Assembly: GCF_021234875.1 (NCBI RefSeq)
Contig: NZ_JAJQVM010000002.1
Location: forward strand, 207,453-271,452
Length of the DNA stretch: 64,000 nucleotides
Reading direction: 5' to 3'
Origin: Marinibactrum halimedae
GTDB lineage: Bacteria; Pseudomonadota; Gammaproteobacteria; Pseudomonadales; Cellvibrionaceae
Shown: piece after piece, positions 1-9,230 of the stretch
How the letters are laid out: each line of letters begins with the position of its first letter
How positions within the stretch are numbered: position 1 is the stretch's first letter
Translations under genes and position numbers: made by a program
Notes under the pieces: model-generated
The model's input: the letters and a program-made list of their open reading frames with translations, nothing else
Told to the model about the DNA's origin: nothing
Databases searched by the model: none

Positions 1-290
1 GCAATGGTATTACCTTTATTTGGGTTGTCTGCAATAGCCACTTTTACAGGGCCGGATTTCGGCTTTTTCAATGCAAGTGGGTCAATATCGCTGTTCTTTT
101 TGGCCCATTGATAACAATCGTATCGATCTTTTTCCAGTTGCTCGGGTGACTGTCCTTCCGATGGGTAAATGAATAGTCGTGTATAGGCCTTGTTGGGGCT
201 GGCTTCTGCGCTTGTAGTCGATACGACAGAGAGGAAAAGTATGGGCAAGATACTTAACAAGTAGAAGACTTTTGGGTTGTATCGACGCAT
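1..290 (-). CDS. Exported hypothetical protein related to the DUF6515 neighbour (3' end outside window)
   Basis: This reading frame starts at ATG 288-290 behind a GGAGAG ribosome site and runs off the left edge, so the C-terminus is missing. The first ~30 residues form a signal peptide (positive MRRYNPK, a hydrophobic run, then a TTSAEA-type cleavage region). Residues ~38-70 contain IYPSEGQSPEQLEKDRYDCY followed by QWA. This closely matches IYPAKGQDEEQTEFDRYQCH-RWA near the end of the gene just upstream (368-1333), so the two share a domain and probably arose by duplication. Spacing of 77 bp on the same strand suggests co-transcription. Function is unknown; a periplasmic location is inferred from the signal peptide. 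Confidence 0.75.
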   Translation of the reverse strand, partial: MRRYNPKVFYLLSILPILFLSVVSTTSAEASPNKAYTRLFIYPSEGQSPEQLEKDRYDCYQWAKKNSDIDPLALKKPKSGPVKVAIADNPNKGNTI

Positions 291-367
291 GTTTCTCTCC
301 TTGCTCTTCATATGATTTGTGTATTTTTCAATGAAGCGCTTCCAACACTCTATATGAATAATTTAGG

Positions 368-1333
368 TTACTTAGTGGTGTAACCCCTTCCCTCTAAGCA
401 GGCTGCCATTGCTCGATGGTAGTTACCTCGCTCATTTCTTGGCGAATTGGATTCGCTTGGATCAAAGCCGGTTTGCTCAAAAGCCCAGCGATGGCACTGG
501 TATCGATCAAACTCTGTTTGTTCTTCATCCTGGCCTTTAGCGGGATAGATCACCAAGTCGTTGCCTTCGTAGTCCTCCTCATCATAATCGTCATAGTCAT
601 CTTCATCAGAAAAGTAGCGGTCGCCATCATCGGGAGATTCCACGACAACATACTCTGTACCGTCTTTGCGATAATAAGTGTCATTAACGTGGTAATACAC
701 GGCTGAGCCAATGGCAAGTGTCACGAAGCCTGCTGGTAAGTAGCCCACTCTTGCACCAATGGGAGCGGATACCACAAAGTAACTGCTGCCTCTGGAGCGA
801 TAAAACATGCCGCTATGGTAAAAGTAGGAATGACCGTGGTAGCGAATACGCCGATAGCCTGTGGGTAAATAAGAAATGGTGTATCCGTGGGGGTGGTAAT
901 GGTGGGTATAAAAGCGATTATATCGGCGGTGGTGTCGATTATAGTGCTGAGCTGCGGTATAGGCACTGTATCGGCGGTAATTGTTATAGTGGCGTGTAAT
1001 TGGGCGATTGATACGACGATGAGCTCGATTGTTAGAGTTATTAATGGCGCGACGCTGAACGATTCTTCCATAATCGTTGCGAGAGTTAACACGGCGTACA
1101 CGGTTGGTGTGCCGAGCCGTATTCGATGCCCTGCCGGCCTCTCGACGATGACGTTCAGCCCGGTTTGACGAGCGGCTCTCTTGTCGCTGAACCTCTTGAA
1201 TTGTTCTTTGGTGTTTGCGATCACCGAGGTCGCCAAAATTAATAGAAGCTTGCACTGATGCAGATACGAGACATGCCGATATCAATGCTGCGATTGCTGA
1301 TATGGTCGTGAAATACGTGACAGAACCGTTCAT
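368..1333 (-). CDS. DUF6515-family exported protein
   Basis: The 321-residue protein has a signal peptide (residues 1-29, ending SASVQA). A very Arg/His/Tyr/Asn-rich low-complexity segment follows (about 35-150). Next come two copies of a short beta module of the type 'LPxGYxxxxxxGxxYFYHxGxFYR' (about 152-215), typical of DUF6515 periplasmic proteins. An acidic Asp/Glu/Tyr stretch (~240-258) leads to a C-terminal IYPAKGQDEEQ...DRYQCHRWA motif ending in a Cys-containing tail. The same motif is in the partial gene at 1-290. No catalytic residues are evident. A cell-envelope or periplasmic role is an inference from the signal peptide and family; the biological role is not known. Confidence 0.8.
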   Translation of the reverse strand: MNGSVTYFTTISAIAALISACLVSASVQASINFGDLGDRKHQRTIQEVQRQESRSSNRAERHRREAGRASNTARHTNRVRRVNSRNDYGRIVQRRAINNSNNRAHRRINRPITRHYNNYRRYSAYTAAQHYNRHHRRYNRFYTHHYHPHGYTISYLPTGYRRIRYHGHSYFYHSGMFYRSRGSSYFVVSAPIGARVGYLPAGFVTLAIGSAVYYHVNDTYYRKDGTEYVVVESPDDGDRYFSDEDDYDDYDEEDYEGNDLVIYPAKGQDEEQTEFDRYQCHRWAFEQTGFDPSESNSPRNERGNYHRAMAACLEGRGYTTK

Positions 1334-1681
1334 TGTATGGCCTCCGTTCTATTTTATGCATATGCCGCTAATATCGCCTGATGTAGATTCACTGAAATTA
1401 AGTGTAAGAACGGCGTAATTCGTTTTGGTGATAGAAAGTGTTTTTTAGTGTATGCATGTCAACTGAATAGAACCTGAGCGTTAAATGTACGAGATAAAGG
1501 TGCTCTTGAGAAAGGCCGATGTTTTCTGGGTTTGAATTGGAGGGATGCCAGCTATTGAGAAAAGGGGAGATATCCAAGCACTCCACTTGTAAAGCAGAGT
1601 ACTTGGAAAGATAGTACGAGGAGAAATTACTCGGAAAAGGAAACTCAGAAATAATGATGTAAAGAGCTTAAGGCTTACATA
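1334..1681. other. Intergenic region, no gene recognised
   Basis: These 348 bp separate the end of fabB from the start of the DUF6515 gene, both on the minus strand. The region should contain the promoter of the DUF6515 gene. A 62-codon minus-strand ORF (1398-1586) lacks a convincing ribosome site or recognisable protein features and was not called. No strong hairpin with a T-run was seen behind fabB. Confidence 0.5.
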
Positions 1682-2896
1682 CTATTCATAGCGTTGAAAA
1701 ACCAACGTGGCATTAGTGCCGCCAAAACCAAAGCTATTAGACATGGCTCGTTGAATGTCCACATCATCTTTACGCTCGGTGACAACCGGCATACCTTCGG
1801 CGCCCGCATCCAAATTTTCGATGTTGGCGGAGGCGCAGACAAATCGGTGCTTCATCATTAGTAGACTATAAATGGCTTCTTGTACGCCTGTGGCGCCCAA
1901 CGAATGCCCGGTTAACGATTTGGTAGAGCTAATCAATGGGCTATTGGTGCCGAAGACTTCTCTCATAGCATTCAATTCTTGAATGTCTCCGGCAGGGGTA
2001 GAAGTACCATGGGAATTGATATAGTCAATCTCTCCTTCGACCGTTGCCATGGCTTGTCTCATGCAGCGCACCGCGCCTTCACCCGACGGTGCAACCATGT
2101 CGTAACCATCCGATGTGGCACCATAACCGACTAACTCAGCGTAAATGGTGGCACCACGTGCTTTGGCGTGCTCCAGCTCCTCAAGTACTAAACAGCCACC
2201 ACCTCCGGCAATCACAAAGCCATCGCGATCAGCATCGTAGGCACGAGAGGCTTTTTCTGGCGTCTCGTTATATTTACTCGACAATGCACCCATGGCATCG
2301 AACAGGCAAGATTGACTCCAGTGCTCTTCTTCACCACCGCCAGCAAAGACGATGTCTTGCTTACCCAATTGAATTAACTCCATAGCATTACCAACACAGT
2401 GAGCGCTGGTAGCGCAGGCAGAGGAGATTGAGTAGTTCACACCTTTGATTTTGAAGGGAGTGGCCAGGCAAGCGGAAGTGGTACTGCTCATCGTCTGGGT
2501 AACACGATAGGGCCCGACGCGCTTGATTCCACGATCCCGTAGGACATCCGCAGATTCCACCAGGTTTTTTGATGATGCGCCACCGGAGCCCATAATGATT
2601 CCAGTGCGATCATTAGAGACTTGAGACTCTTCAAGACCAGCATCTTTGATAGCTTGCTCCATTGAGAGATAGGCATAGGCGGCCGCTTCACCCATGAAAC
2701 GCAGTGTTTTGCGATCAATGTGGTCTTTCAAGTCTAGATCGACGCTACCGGAAATATGACTGCGAAAGCCCATTTCTTTGTAGGTCTCATTAAATCGAAT
2801 ACCGGAACGCCCCTCTTTGAGAGCGTCCAATACAGTGTCTAGATCGTTACCCAAGCAAGAGACAATTCCCATACCGGTAACAACAACCCGTTTCAT
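1682..2896 (-). CDS. fabB: 3-oxoacyl-[acyl-carrier-protein] synthase I
   Basis: Condensing enzyme of type II fatty acid synthesis that elongates acyl-ACP with malonyl-ACP and is needed to extend the cis-unsaturated intermediate made by FabA. The 404-residue protein matches E. coli FabB in length (406). The catalytic triad is visible: Cys in [10 protein letters not shown] (C161), His in [11 protein letters not shown] and His in [12 protein letters not shown]. The terminal [14 protein letters not shown] motif is typical of KAS I/II. The frame is open from a TTG at 2902, but ATG 2896 gives the usual [11 protein letters not shown]-terminus and has a GAGG ribosome site. fabA lies upstream on the same strand, but 477 bp away, which is wider than in the compact fabAB operon of Pseudomonas. 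Confidence 0.95.
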   Translation of the reverse strand: MKRVVVTGMGIVSCLGNDLDTVLDALKEGRSGIRFNETYKEMGFRSHISGSVDLDLKDHIDRKTLRFMGEAAAYAYLSMEQAIKDAGLEESQVSNDRTGIIMGSGGASSKNLVESADVLRDRGIKRVGPYRVTQTMSSTTSACLATPFKIKGVNYSISSACATSAHCVGNAMELIQLGKQDIVFAGGGEEEHWSQSCLFDAMGALSSKYNETPEKASRAYDADRDGFVIAGGGGCLVLEELEHAKARGATIYAELVGYGATSDGYDMVAPSGEGAVRCMRQAMATVEGEIDYINSHGTSTPAGDIQELNAMREVFGTNSPLISSTKSLTGHSLGATGVQEAIYSLLMMKHRFVCASANIENLDAGAEGMPVVTERKDDVDIQRAMSNSFGFGGTNATLVFQRYE

Positions 2897-3373
2897 AAGC
2901 AACCTCTATTTATCAGTGCCCTCATATTGAGCACTTGTTTTGACTGATTTCTGTGGTAGTGACACTTTTGGTTCGTGGCTCTGGTGTTTACAAAGCTATC
3001 ACAGGGTTTAAGTATTATTATTTCAACCAATTGCGTACAATTTTTGTCTAATTCAATGCAGATGGGCGAATAATTCTCGACTTCATCGACAGGAGTCAGT
3101 CACGCAGCAAAATAAGCGCCTGCTTAACCAAGATGAGACATCGCTAAAGGGAAATTGTTGCATAGATTTGAAAGTTATGTGTGAAAGGCAAAAGAATTTT
3201 GGCCCAGAAGGAGCAAATGGTGTCCGACTTACCTAACAAACCTGTTGAAAATTGATGCTATAGGAAACTCAAGGGAGGGTATGCCTAGCCAGTAGTCGTT
3301 TACCGACCCTTGATATTACTATGCCTTATACCCGGCAAAAGTTACAGATAACCAGGCTTTTATAAAGCAACAA
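2897..3373. other. Intergenic region between fabA and fabB
   Basis: 477 bp lie between two functionally coupled genes on the minus strand. No ORF with protein-like composition was seen. The length implies that fabB may have its own promoter here, although none was assigned confidently. Confidence 0.5.
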
Positions 3374-3898
3374 CTAGAAAGAGCTGGTGTCAGTAAAAAG
3401 ACCAACACGTAAGTCTTTTGCGGTATAAATTTCTTTTCCGTCCACAGCAACGGAGCCGTCTGCAATTCCCATCACCAACTTTCTTTCGATAACACGCTTT
3501 AAGTGGATATGGTATGTCACTTTCTTTGCTGTAGGGAGAATTTGGCCGGTAAATTTGACTTCTCCGGAGCCAAGTGCCCTACCTCGCCCTGGGTTACCTT
3601 TCCAGCCCAGATAAAAGCCAACAAGTTGCCACATGGCATCTAAGCCTAAACAGCCAGGCATCACAGGGTCCCCAGGGAAGTGGCACTCAAAAAACCACAA
3701 GTCAGGGTGAACATCGAGTTCCGCAATAATTTCGCCTTTGTCGAATGCGCCGCCCTCGGTTGAGATATGAGTAATGCGATCCAGCATCAGCATATTCGGA
3801 ATCGGCAATTTTGCATTGCCTGGCCCAAATAGCTTGCCATGCCCACATTCGATGAGTTCGTCGCGCTCATAAGCGCTTTTCGGTACGAAAGCATTCAT
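3374..3898 (-). CDS. fabA: 3-hydroxydecanoyl-[ACP] dehydratase/isomerase
   Basis: Dehydrates 3-hydroxydecanoyl-ACP and isomerises trans-2- to cis-3-decenoyl-ACP, the entry step to anaerobic unsaturated fatty acid synthesis. The 174 residues fit the family (E. coli 172). The active-site pair is visible as His73 in [14 protein letters not shown] and Asp87 in LGLDAMWQ, matching E. coli H71/D85. ATG 3898 has an AGGG ribosome site. It works with FabB encoded downstream. Cytosolic homodimer by family knowledge. Confidence 0.96.
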   Translation of the reverse strand: MNAFVPKSAYERDELIECGHGKLFGPGNAKLPIPNMLMLDRITHISTEGGAFDKGEIIAELDVHPDLWFFECHFPGDPVMPGCLGLDAMWQLVGFYLGWKGNPGRGRALGSGEVKFTGQILPTAKKVTYHIHLKRVIERKLVMGIADGSVAVDGKEIYTAKDLRVGLFTDTSSF

Positions 3899-4639
3899 AC
3901 ACTGACCCTAGCAGTTATTGATGTTGACGACACGACAAATTCAATTAAAGACTCTTTTAAGGACCCTTAATTCGAAAATTGCGCTATGCCGCAAAGGTGG
4001 CACATTCTAACGGTTACCGTGTACATGTCTAGAGTGACTGGCATGAGACTTGCGGCTAATAGACCAGTGAACGGTTCTCATTTATAAGCTGGTAATTGTG
4101 AAAGAGGCCAAAAAGGAGGTGATCATCTAGAAAAAGAAGAGTAATTGTCTAAAGAGGTCAACATTTTCCCTGCGACAAATTCTCAAATTAGAAGTCCATC
4201 ATGTAATTCACATGAATTGTATAGAACTTGTGGTAAGGTCGCTGCTTATACGCAATCTAATGAAATCTATCTAGGGTTTGTCTACCTTTATGTTATGAGA
4301 ACTCTAAAAATGGGTCCAGAATTCTAAAAAAGTGTAGATTTTCGTCTACCGTCGACGTTTTGGGGTGTGTCAATTGCTTTGCCATAATTTGTCTTGTCGC
4401 TATGGTTCAATCAACATAGATCTAATTGACAACATAGATCTAATTGACAACATAGATCCAACAGGCATTCTAGATGCACATTTGCACCTATCTGGGGCGG
4501 GTATATATCCGTCATTATCGTGCGATCCCACTCATTTCGTCACGTTCAAAACATCCGTTAATTCTTACTCCCACTCGAAAACAATATTGCTAACAGATAC
4601 TCAGCTATTCAATACACAGCCAATCAAAAGGATGATGAA
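3899..4639. other. Long intergenic region between fabA and galU
   Basis: 741 bp separate the divergent fabA and galU genes and should hold both promoters. It contains an extended Shine-Dalgarno-like sequence (4113-4124) and an 18-bp tandem repeat (4413-4458), listed separately. Plus-strand ORFs at 4145-4327 (TTG start) and 4365-4643 have no recognisable protein character. The second includes the tandem repeat and overlaps the galU start, so neither is called as a gene. Confidence 0.5.
4413..4458. repeat. 18-bp direct tandem repeat, about 2.5 copies
   Basis: The unit AACATAGATCTAATTGAC occurs at 4413-4430 and 4431-4448 without change. A third, partial copy starts at 4449 and diverges after the first ten bases. 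It lies ~180 bp upstream of galU in a gene-free stretch. The copies could be operator half-sites or replication slippage; the sequence does not decide. Confidence 0.8.
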
Positions 4640-5473
4640 ATGATCAAAAAGTGTCTCTTCCCTGTTGCCGGATACGGTACTCGATTCCTACCAGCGACAA
4701 AGTCAATGCCGAAAGAAATGTTACCGGTGGTGAATAAGCCATTGGTTCAGTATGGCGTCGAAGAGTCGATTGAAGCCGGTTTAACAGAAATTGGGTTGGT
4801 AACAGGCCGTGGTAAACGTGCTATTACGGATCACTTTGATGTTAACTACGAGCTTGAACATCAAATTGCGGGCACATCAAAAGAAGAGTTTTTGTCCAGC
4901 ATTCGTGGGGTTATGGATAAAGCGCAATTTTCTATGACTCGCCAGCAAGAGATGCGAGGTTTAGGTGATGCCATTTTAAACGGCAAGCGCCTAATTGGTG
5001 ATGAGCCTTTTGGTGTCGTCCTGTCTGATGACTTGTGTTTGTCTGAGGAAGAAGGCGTATTAGCGCAAATGGTGAAGCTCTACCGTCAATTCCGATGCAG
5101 CATTGTTGCCATTCAAGAAGTGCCTGAAGATCAAATTCATAAATTTGGTGTGATTGCTGGTGAAAAGTTGAAAGAGGGAATCTTCCAAGTTACCGACATG
5201 GTGGAAAAGCCAGCAAAAGAAGACGCGCCCAGCAACTTAGCCATCATCGGCCGTTATATTTTGACACCAGATATTTTTGAAATTATCGAAAACACCCCGC
5301 CTGGGAAAAATGGTGAAGTGCAATTAACCGATGCGTTGTTGCATCAAGCCAAGTCTGGGTGTGTATTGGCTTACAAATTTAAAGGCACACGTTTTGACTG
5401 TGGTAGCGTTGACGGTTTTGTTGAAGCGACCAACTATGTGTACAACAACATCTACAAAAAAGGACAGGCGTAG
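4640..5473 (+). CDS. galU: UTP--glucose-1-phosphate uridylyltransferase
   Basis: Makes UDP-glucose from UTP and glucose-1-phosphate, feeding polysaccharide and lipopolysaccharide synthesis. The 277-residue protein begins with the nucleotide-binding signature [20 protein letters not shown]. It also contains VVLSDDLC (metal-binding Asp region), DMVEKPA and the C-terminal [16 protein letters not shown], all typical of bacterial GalU. The start follows an AAAGGA-type ribosome site. The phosphomannomutase gene begins 2 bp after the stop, so the two are translationally linked and form an activated-sugar operon. A link to the exopolysaccharide cluster at 54-60 kb is plausible but inferred. Confidence 0.95.
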   Translation: MIKKCLFPVAGYGTRFLPATKSMPKEMLPVVNKPLVQYGVEESIEAGLTEIGLVTGRGKRAITDHFDVNYELEHQIAGTSKEEFLSSIRGVMDKAQFSMTRQQEMRGLGDAILNGKRLIGDEPFGVVLSDDLCLSEEEGVLAQMVKLYRQFRCSIVAIQEVPEDQIHKFGVIAGEKLKEGIFQVTDMVEKPAKEDAPSNLAIIGRYILTPDIFEIIENTPPGKNGEVQLTDALLHQAKSGCVLAYKFKGTRFDCGSVDGFVEATNYVYNNIYKKGQA

Positions 5474-5475
5474 TA

Positions 5476-6852
5476 ATGAGCGATAATGGCGCTGAAGAGA
5501 TGAACAACGAGATCACATGTTTTAAAGCGTATGATATTCGTGGTCGTGTACCCGACCAGCTCAATGAAGACGTGGCCTATCGAATTGGGAGAGCGTTTGC
5601 CCATTTCTTGGAGGCGAAAAAAGTGGTTGTCGGGCACGATATTCGTTTAACCAGTCCATCGCTAACCGATGCCTTAATGCGTGGTATTACCGATGCTGGG
5701 TCTGATGTGCTTCACATTGGCCAATGTGGCACAGAAGAAGTTTATTTTGCGACTTTTGATAACGATGTGGATGGCGGAATTTGCGTGACAGCGAGCCATA
5801 ATCCTATGGACTACAACGGGATGAAGCTGGTACGCCGTGGCTCTCGTCCCATTAGTGGTGATACTGGCTTGTTTGATATTAAAGCCATGGCTGAAGCGGG
5901 AGAATTTCCTGAGCCGACGTCCACAGGTTCTGTCCAGACATTAAATAGTCGTGAAGCTTACGTCGAGCATTTGATGAACTATATCGATGTGTCTGCATTG
6001 AAACCGTTGAAGGTTGTGGTGAATGCGGGAAATGGTGGGGCCGGAGCCGTCATTGATGCGATGGAATCTCAGTTACCACTAGACTTTGTGAAAGTGCATC
6101 ATGAGGCCGATGGCAATTTCCCTAATGGCATTCCGAATCCATTATTGCCGGAAAACCGAGGCGCCACGATTGATGCCGTAGTAAGCGCCAAGGCCGATTT
6201 TGGTATCGCATGGGATGGCGACTTTGATCGGTGCTTCTTCTTTGATGAAAATGGTCGGTTTATTGAGGGGTATTATTTGGTGGGGTTGTTGGCGGAAGCC
6301 TTCCTTGCAAAAAACCCAGGTGCCAAGATTGTTCACGACCCTCGCTTAACTTGGAATACCCGCGCAACCGTTGAATCGGCGGGCGGGGCTCCTATTCAAA
6401 GCAAAACCGGACATGCCTTTATTAAAGAGCGTATGCGCAGTGAAGATGCCGTCTACGGTGGTGAAATGAGTGCGCATCATTATTTCCGTGATTTTGCCTA
6501 TTGCGACAGTGGCATGATTCCATGGCTACTTGTGGCAGAACTGATTTCGGTGAAAGGCAAATCGCTGTCTCAGTTGGTGGATGACTGCATGGCGGCTTAT
6601 CCGTGCAGTGGGGAAATCAACAGTACGGTTGACGATGCCAAAGCAGTGATTGCCAAAGCAGAGGCTCAGTACGCCGAAGGTGCGGAACACATTGATCATA
6701 CTGACGGACTTTCCGTTGAGTATCCAGAGTGGCGTTTCAACCTTCGTATGTCGAATACAGAGCCTGTGATTCGTTTGAATGTGGAATCCAAAGGGGATGT
6801 ACCTTTAATGGAAGCAAAACGAGATGAGTTATTGGCGTTGATTCGAGCCTAA
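5476..6852 (+). CDS. manB: Phosphomannomutase (ManB/CpsG type)
   Basis: Member of the alpha-D-phosphohexomutase family, interconverting mannose-6-phosphate and mannose-1-phosphate for GDP-mannose synthesis. The 458 residues carry all four family signatures. These are the phosphoserine loop [15 protein letters not shown] (Ser107), the metal loop AWDGDFDRC, the sugar-binding [10 protein letters not shown] and the phosphate-binding [12 protein letters not shown] near the end. The [19 protein letters not shown] version is typical of CpsG/ManB rather than AlgC, but dual glucose/mannose use cannot be excluded. It sits 2 bp after galU and is followed by a strong intrinsic terminator. Confidence 0.9.
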   Translation: MSDNGAEEMNNEITCFKAYDIRGRVPDQLNEDVAYRIGRAFAHFLEAKKVVVGHDIRLTSPSLTDALMRGITDAGSDVLHIGQCGTEEVYFATFDNDVDGGICVTASHNPMDYNGMKLVRRGSRPISGDTGLFDIKAMAEAGEFPEPTSTGSVQTLNSREAYVEHLMNYIDVSALKPLKVVVNAGNGGAGAVIDAMESQLPLDFVKVHHEADGNFPNGIPNPLLPENRGATIDAVVSAKADFGIAWDGDFDRCFFFDENGRFIEGYYLVGLLAEAFLAKNPGAKIVHDPRLTWNTRATVESAGGAPIQSKTGHAFIKERMRSEDAVYGGEMSAHHYFRDFAYCDSGMIPWLLVAELISVKGKSLSQLVDDCMAAYPCSGEINSTVDDAKAVIAKAEAQYAEGAEHIDHTDGLSVEYPEWRFNLRMSNTEPVIRLNVESKGDVPLMEAKRDELLALIRA

Positions 6853-6896
6853 ACGCCTCTCTTTATTTTGTTCCTTTTAGATATTGATACCTATAG

Positions 6897-6930
6897 AAAA
6901 AGCCTCTGTTCGAAAGACAGGGGCTTTTTT
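6897..6930 (+). terminator. Intrinsic terminator after galU-manB
   Basis: The arms AAAAAGCCTCTGT and ACAGGGGCTTTTTT flank a short TCGAAAG-type loop, giving a GC-rich stem (one G-T pair) followed by a T-run. It ends the galU-manB transcript. The A-rich left arm means it may also stop transcription coming from ybaN on the other strand. Confidence 0.9.
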
Positions 6931-6958
6931 GTTCGATCTTATTCTTTCCGTTTATGAG

Positions 6959-7372
6959 TTAGATTTCTGGGCTGGGAGTTTGTGTAAGTCGACAGAGGTA
7001 GATTGTGGTTGCGGTGCCAATACTTGTCAGCATGACGATGGCCCATACACTGCCAACAAGCCACATGGATAATCCAAGAGTGAGCCACAAAAAGAAAATA
7101 GCGCGGTTACGAACGGTTGCTGTAATCCCCAGCCCTGCTTCCCATCGTGTGATGATCGGCCCGAAAATTCGATGTTGAGACAGCCAGTGATGGAATCGTT
7201 CGCTGGAGCGGGCAAAGCACCACGACGCGAGCAAGATAAAAGGCGTTGTTGGGAGTAGTGGTAAAAATATTCCCGCAACACCGAGTACCAAAGCGACCCA
7301 CCCGCCAGTAAGCAATAAAAAACGTTTTGTTGCTGAGGATGAATGAGCCATACCTTGGTGTTCTTGTGTCAT
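6959..7372 (-). CDS. ybaN: YbaN-family (DUF454) inner-membrane protein
   Basis: A small integral membrane protein. The family core is clear: GWVALVLGVAGIFLPLLPTT, then PFILLASWCFARSSERFHHW, then a basic loop and two further hydrophobic segments (about 95-130). ATG 7372 is preferred over TTG 7381; a later Met eight residues in would also give a normal family N-terminus. It lies just after pgi on the same strand, with only ~20 bp between them. The molecular role of the family is not established. Confidence 0.85.
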   Translation of the reverse strand: MTQEHQGMAHSSSATKRFLLLTGGWVALVLGVAGIFLPLLPTTPFILLASWCFARSSERFHHWLSQHRIFGPIITRWEAGLGITATVRNRAIFFLWLTLGLSMWLVGSVWAIVMLTSIGTATTIYLCRLTQTPSPEI

Positions 7373-7394
7373 AGCATACAAGCCAAAGCCGAGA

Positions 7395-9029
7395 TTAAAG
7401 GCTGCCTTTATTCACGAGTTCAACCAATGCTTTGGTGGAGCCGTCCCAGTTTTCAGGCAGTGGCTCACCGGTTAACGCTGGGTAGACTTTTGCGCCTAAT
7501 TGTTTGCCGAGCTCGACACCCCATTGGTCGTAAGGGTTGAGCCCCCACAGTGTGCCCAAACAAAATACTTTGTGTTCGTACAACGCAATCAGTGCACCCA
7601 ATGACTCAGGGTTGAGCTGTTCCAGTAGTAATGTATTGCTTGGACGATTGCCCGGAATCACTTTATGGGGTGCTAAGGTCTCAGCATCGCTCGCGCTTGC
7701 TCCGCCATCGAGCAGTTCTTTCGTCGCCGTTTCCAATGACTTACCGGTAAGTAATGCTTGGCTTTGGGCGATGCAGTTGGACATCAGGTGGGTGTGGTGG
7801 CCATCCAGCGGGCTCATTGGCTTAACGCTGCCAATAAAGTCAACCAAGACACCTTGCGTACCTTGATGCAGCAATTGATGGAAAGAGTGTTGGCCGTTGG
7901 TGCCTTCGGTACCCCACAAAACCAATCCAGTATGGTGTTTTAGCGGCTGGCCGTTACGATCAACTTGTTTGCCCAAACTTTCCATGTCCAATTGCTGCAA
8001 ATAGGCTGGTAAACGGCTCATGCGTTGGGCATAGGGAAGAATCGCTTGGTTGTTGTATCCCCAACAGGCGCTGTACCAGAAGGTAATTAAGGCCATCAGC
8101 ATTGGCATATTGCTTTCGATGGGCGCTTCTGCGAAATGCTGATCCATGGCATTCGCGCCTTTCAGTAAAGATTGGAAACCGTCCATGCCGATGGCAATGG
8201 CAATGGGTAGCCCAATGGCTGACCACAATGAATAACGGCCACCTACCCAGTCCCACATTGGGAAAATATTTTGCTCGGCAATACCAAATTCAACGGCAGC
8301 TTTAATGTTGCTGCTGACAGCAACGAAGTGTTTGTGTAAGTCTGCTTCTGCACATCCACCTTGCATCACCCATTCTCGTGCAGCCAAGGCATTCTCCCGG
8401 GTTTCTAAGGTTGAGAACGACTTTGACGCAACAATGAACAAGGTGGTTTCTGGGTTCAGCGTTTTCACCACATCGCTTAAGTCGGCGCCATCGATGTTTG
8501 CTACAAAGTGGACTTGTGGTGATGCTTTCTTTACATCCGCCAAGGCAGTCACGACCATGCGAGGCCCTAGGTCTGAACCGCCAATTCCAATATTGACCAC
8601 GTCGGTGATGGGTTTGCCAGACTGACCTAGCCACTCGCCATCGTGCAATGAGCGAACAAACGGGCTCATTTTTTCTAAGGTTTCGGCAACCACTTCTTGC
8701 TCTGGCGTGCTTGGAGCACCCTGAAAGCGCAATGCGGTATGCAGAGCGGGTCTATTTTCGGTGTTGTTTACAATGTCGCCTCCCAACAAGCCTGCAACGG
8801 CTTCGGGTAACTTGGCCTCTTTGGCGATGTTGGTTAACAATCCGAGAGTTTCGGCAGTGAGGTGGTTTTTGGAATAATCCAAGTACAAGCCTGCGGCTTG
8901 CAGAGAAAAGTCTTGTGTTCGAGTGGGAGCACTAACAAACAGCTCCGCGAGAGTGGTTTGCCATTGCTCTTTATGGCTCAGTAATTGGCTCCAGCTCGGG
9001 TACGTATAGGTATCGCCAGTAATCTGCAT
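7395..9029 (-). CDS. pgi: Glucose-6-phosphate isomerase
   Basis: Interconverts glucose-6-phosphate and fructose-6-phosphate in the cytosol. The 544-residue length is normal. Both family signatures are seen: VNIGIGGSDLGPRMV, with the downstream ASKSFSTLETRENA phosphate loop, and the C-terminal NPYDQWGVELGKQLG, which carries the catalytic Lys. GTNGQHSFHQLLHQGT carries the active-site His region. ATG 9029 has an AGAGG ribosome site. Together with galU and manB it forms a hexose-phosphate neighbourhood. ybaN follows closely downstream. Confidence 0.96.
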   Translation of the reverse strand: MQITGDTYTYPSWSQLLSHKEQWQTTLAELFVSAPTRTQDFSLQAAGLYLDYSKNHLTAETLGLLTNIAKEAKLPEAVAGLLGGDIVNNTENRPALHTALRFQGAPSTPEQEVVAETLEKMSPFVRSLHDGEWLGQSGKPITDVVNIGIGGSDLGPRMVVTALADVKKASPQVHFVANIDGADLSDVVKTLNPETTLFIVASKSFSTLETRENALAAREWVMQGGCAEADLHKHFVAVSSNIKAAVEFGIAEQNIFPMWDWVGGRYSLWSAIGLPIAIAIGMDGFQSLLKGANAMDQHFAEAPIESNMPMLMALITFWYSACWGYNNQAILPYAQRMSRLPAYLQQLDMESLGKQVDRNGQPLKHHTGLVLWGTEGTNGQHSFHQLLHQGTQGVLVDFIGSVKPMSPLDGHHTHLMSNCIAQSQALLTGKSLETATKELLDGGASASDAETLAPHKVIPGNRPSNTLLLEQLNPESLGALIALYEHKVFCLGTLWGLNPYDQWGVELGKQLGAKVYPALTGEPLPENWDGSTKALVELVNKGSL

Positions 9030-9230
9030 GCGATGATTGCCTCTTGCTTAATTAGTCTTATTCCAATGCGCGCCTTGGGGCGGCAACGAATCCTCTGCAA
9101 GTCTTTTTATTTTTATTCAATCCCAGTAAGGGTGTTTTTCACTGAGATTGTTGATGGCGCATAAAGCTGCGCTCTTATTGTTGAAGTTAGTGATTGAGCT
9201 TTTCCGGGTTTTACTTTGTAGCCCTGATTA

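Noticed and set aside
721..1236. 171-codon ORF on the same strand as the DUF6515 gene in another frame
   Set aside because: Out-of-frame shadow; the DUF6515 frame carries the signal peptide and domain motifs.
4066..4080. AGTGAAC/GTTCTCA-like imperfect dyad resembling a FabR/DesT operator upstream of fabA
   Set aside because: The second half-site matches poorly and lies ~170 bp from the fabA start; too weak to call.
4111..4130. Possible fragment of antisense 16S rRNA
   Set aside because: Only 12 bases match the complement of the 16S 3' end; the flanks do not continue the match.
4365..4643. 92-codon plus-strand ORF before galU
   Set aside because: Contains the tandem repeat as a peptide repeat, overlaps the galU start and has no ribosome site or protein features.
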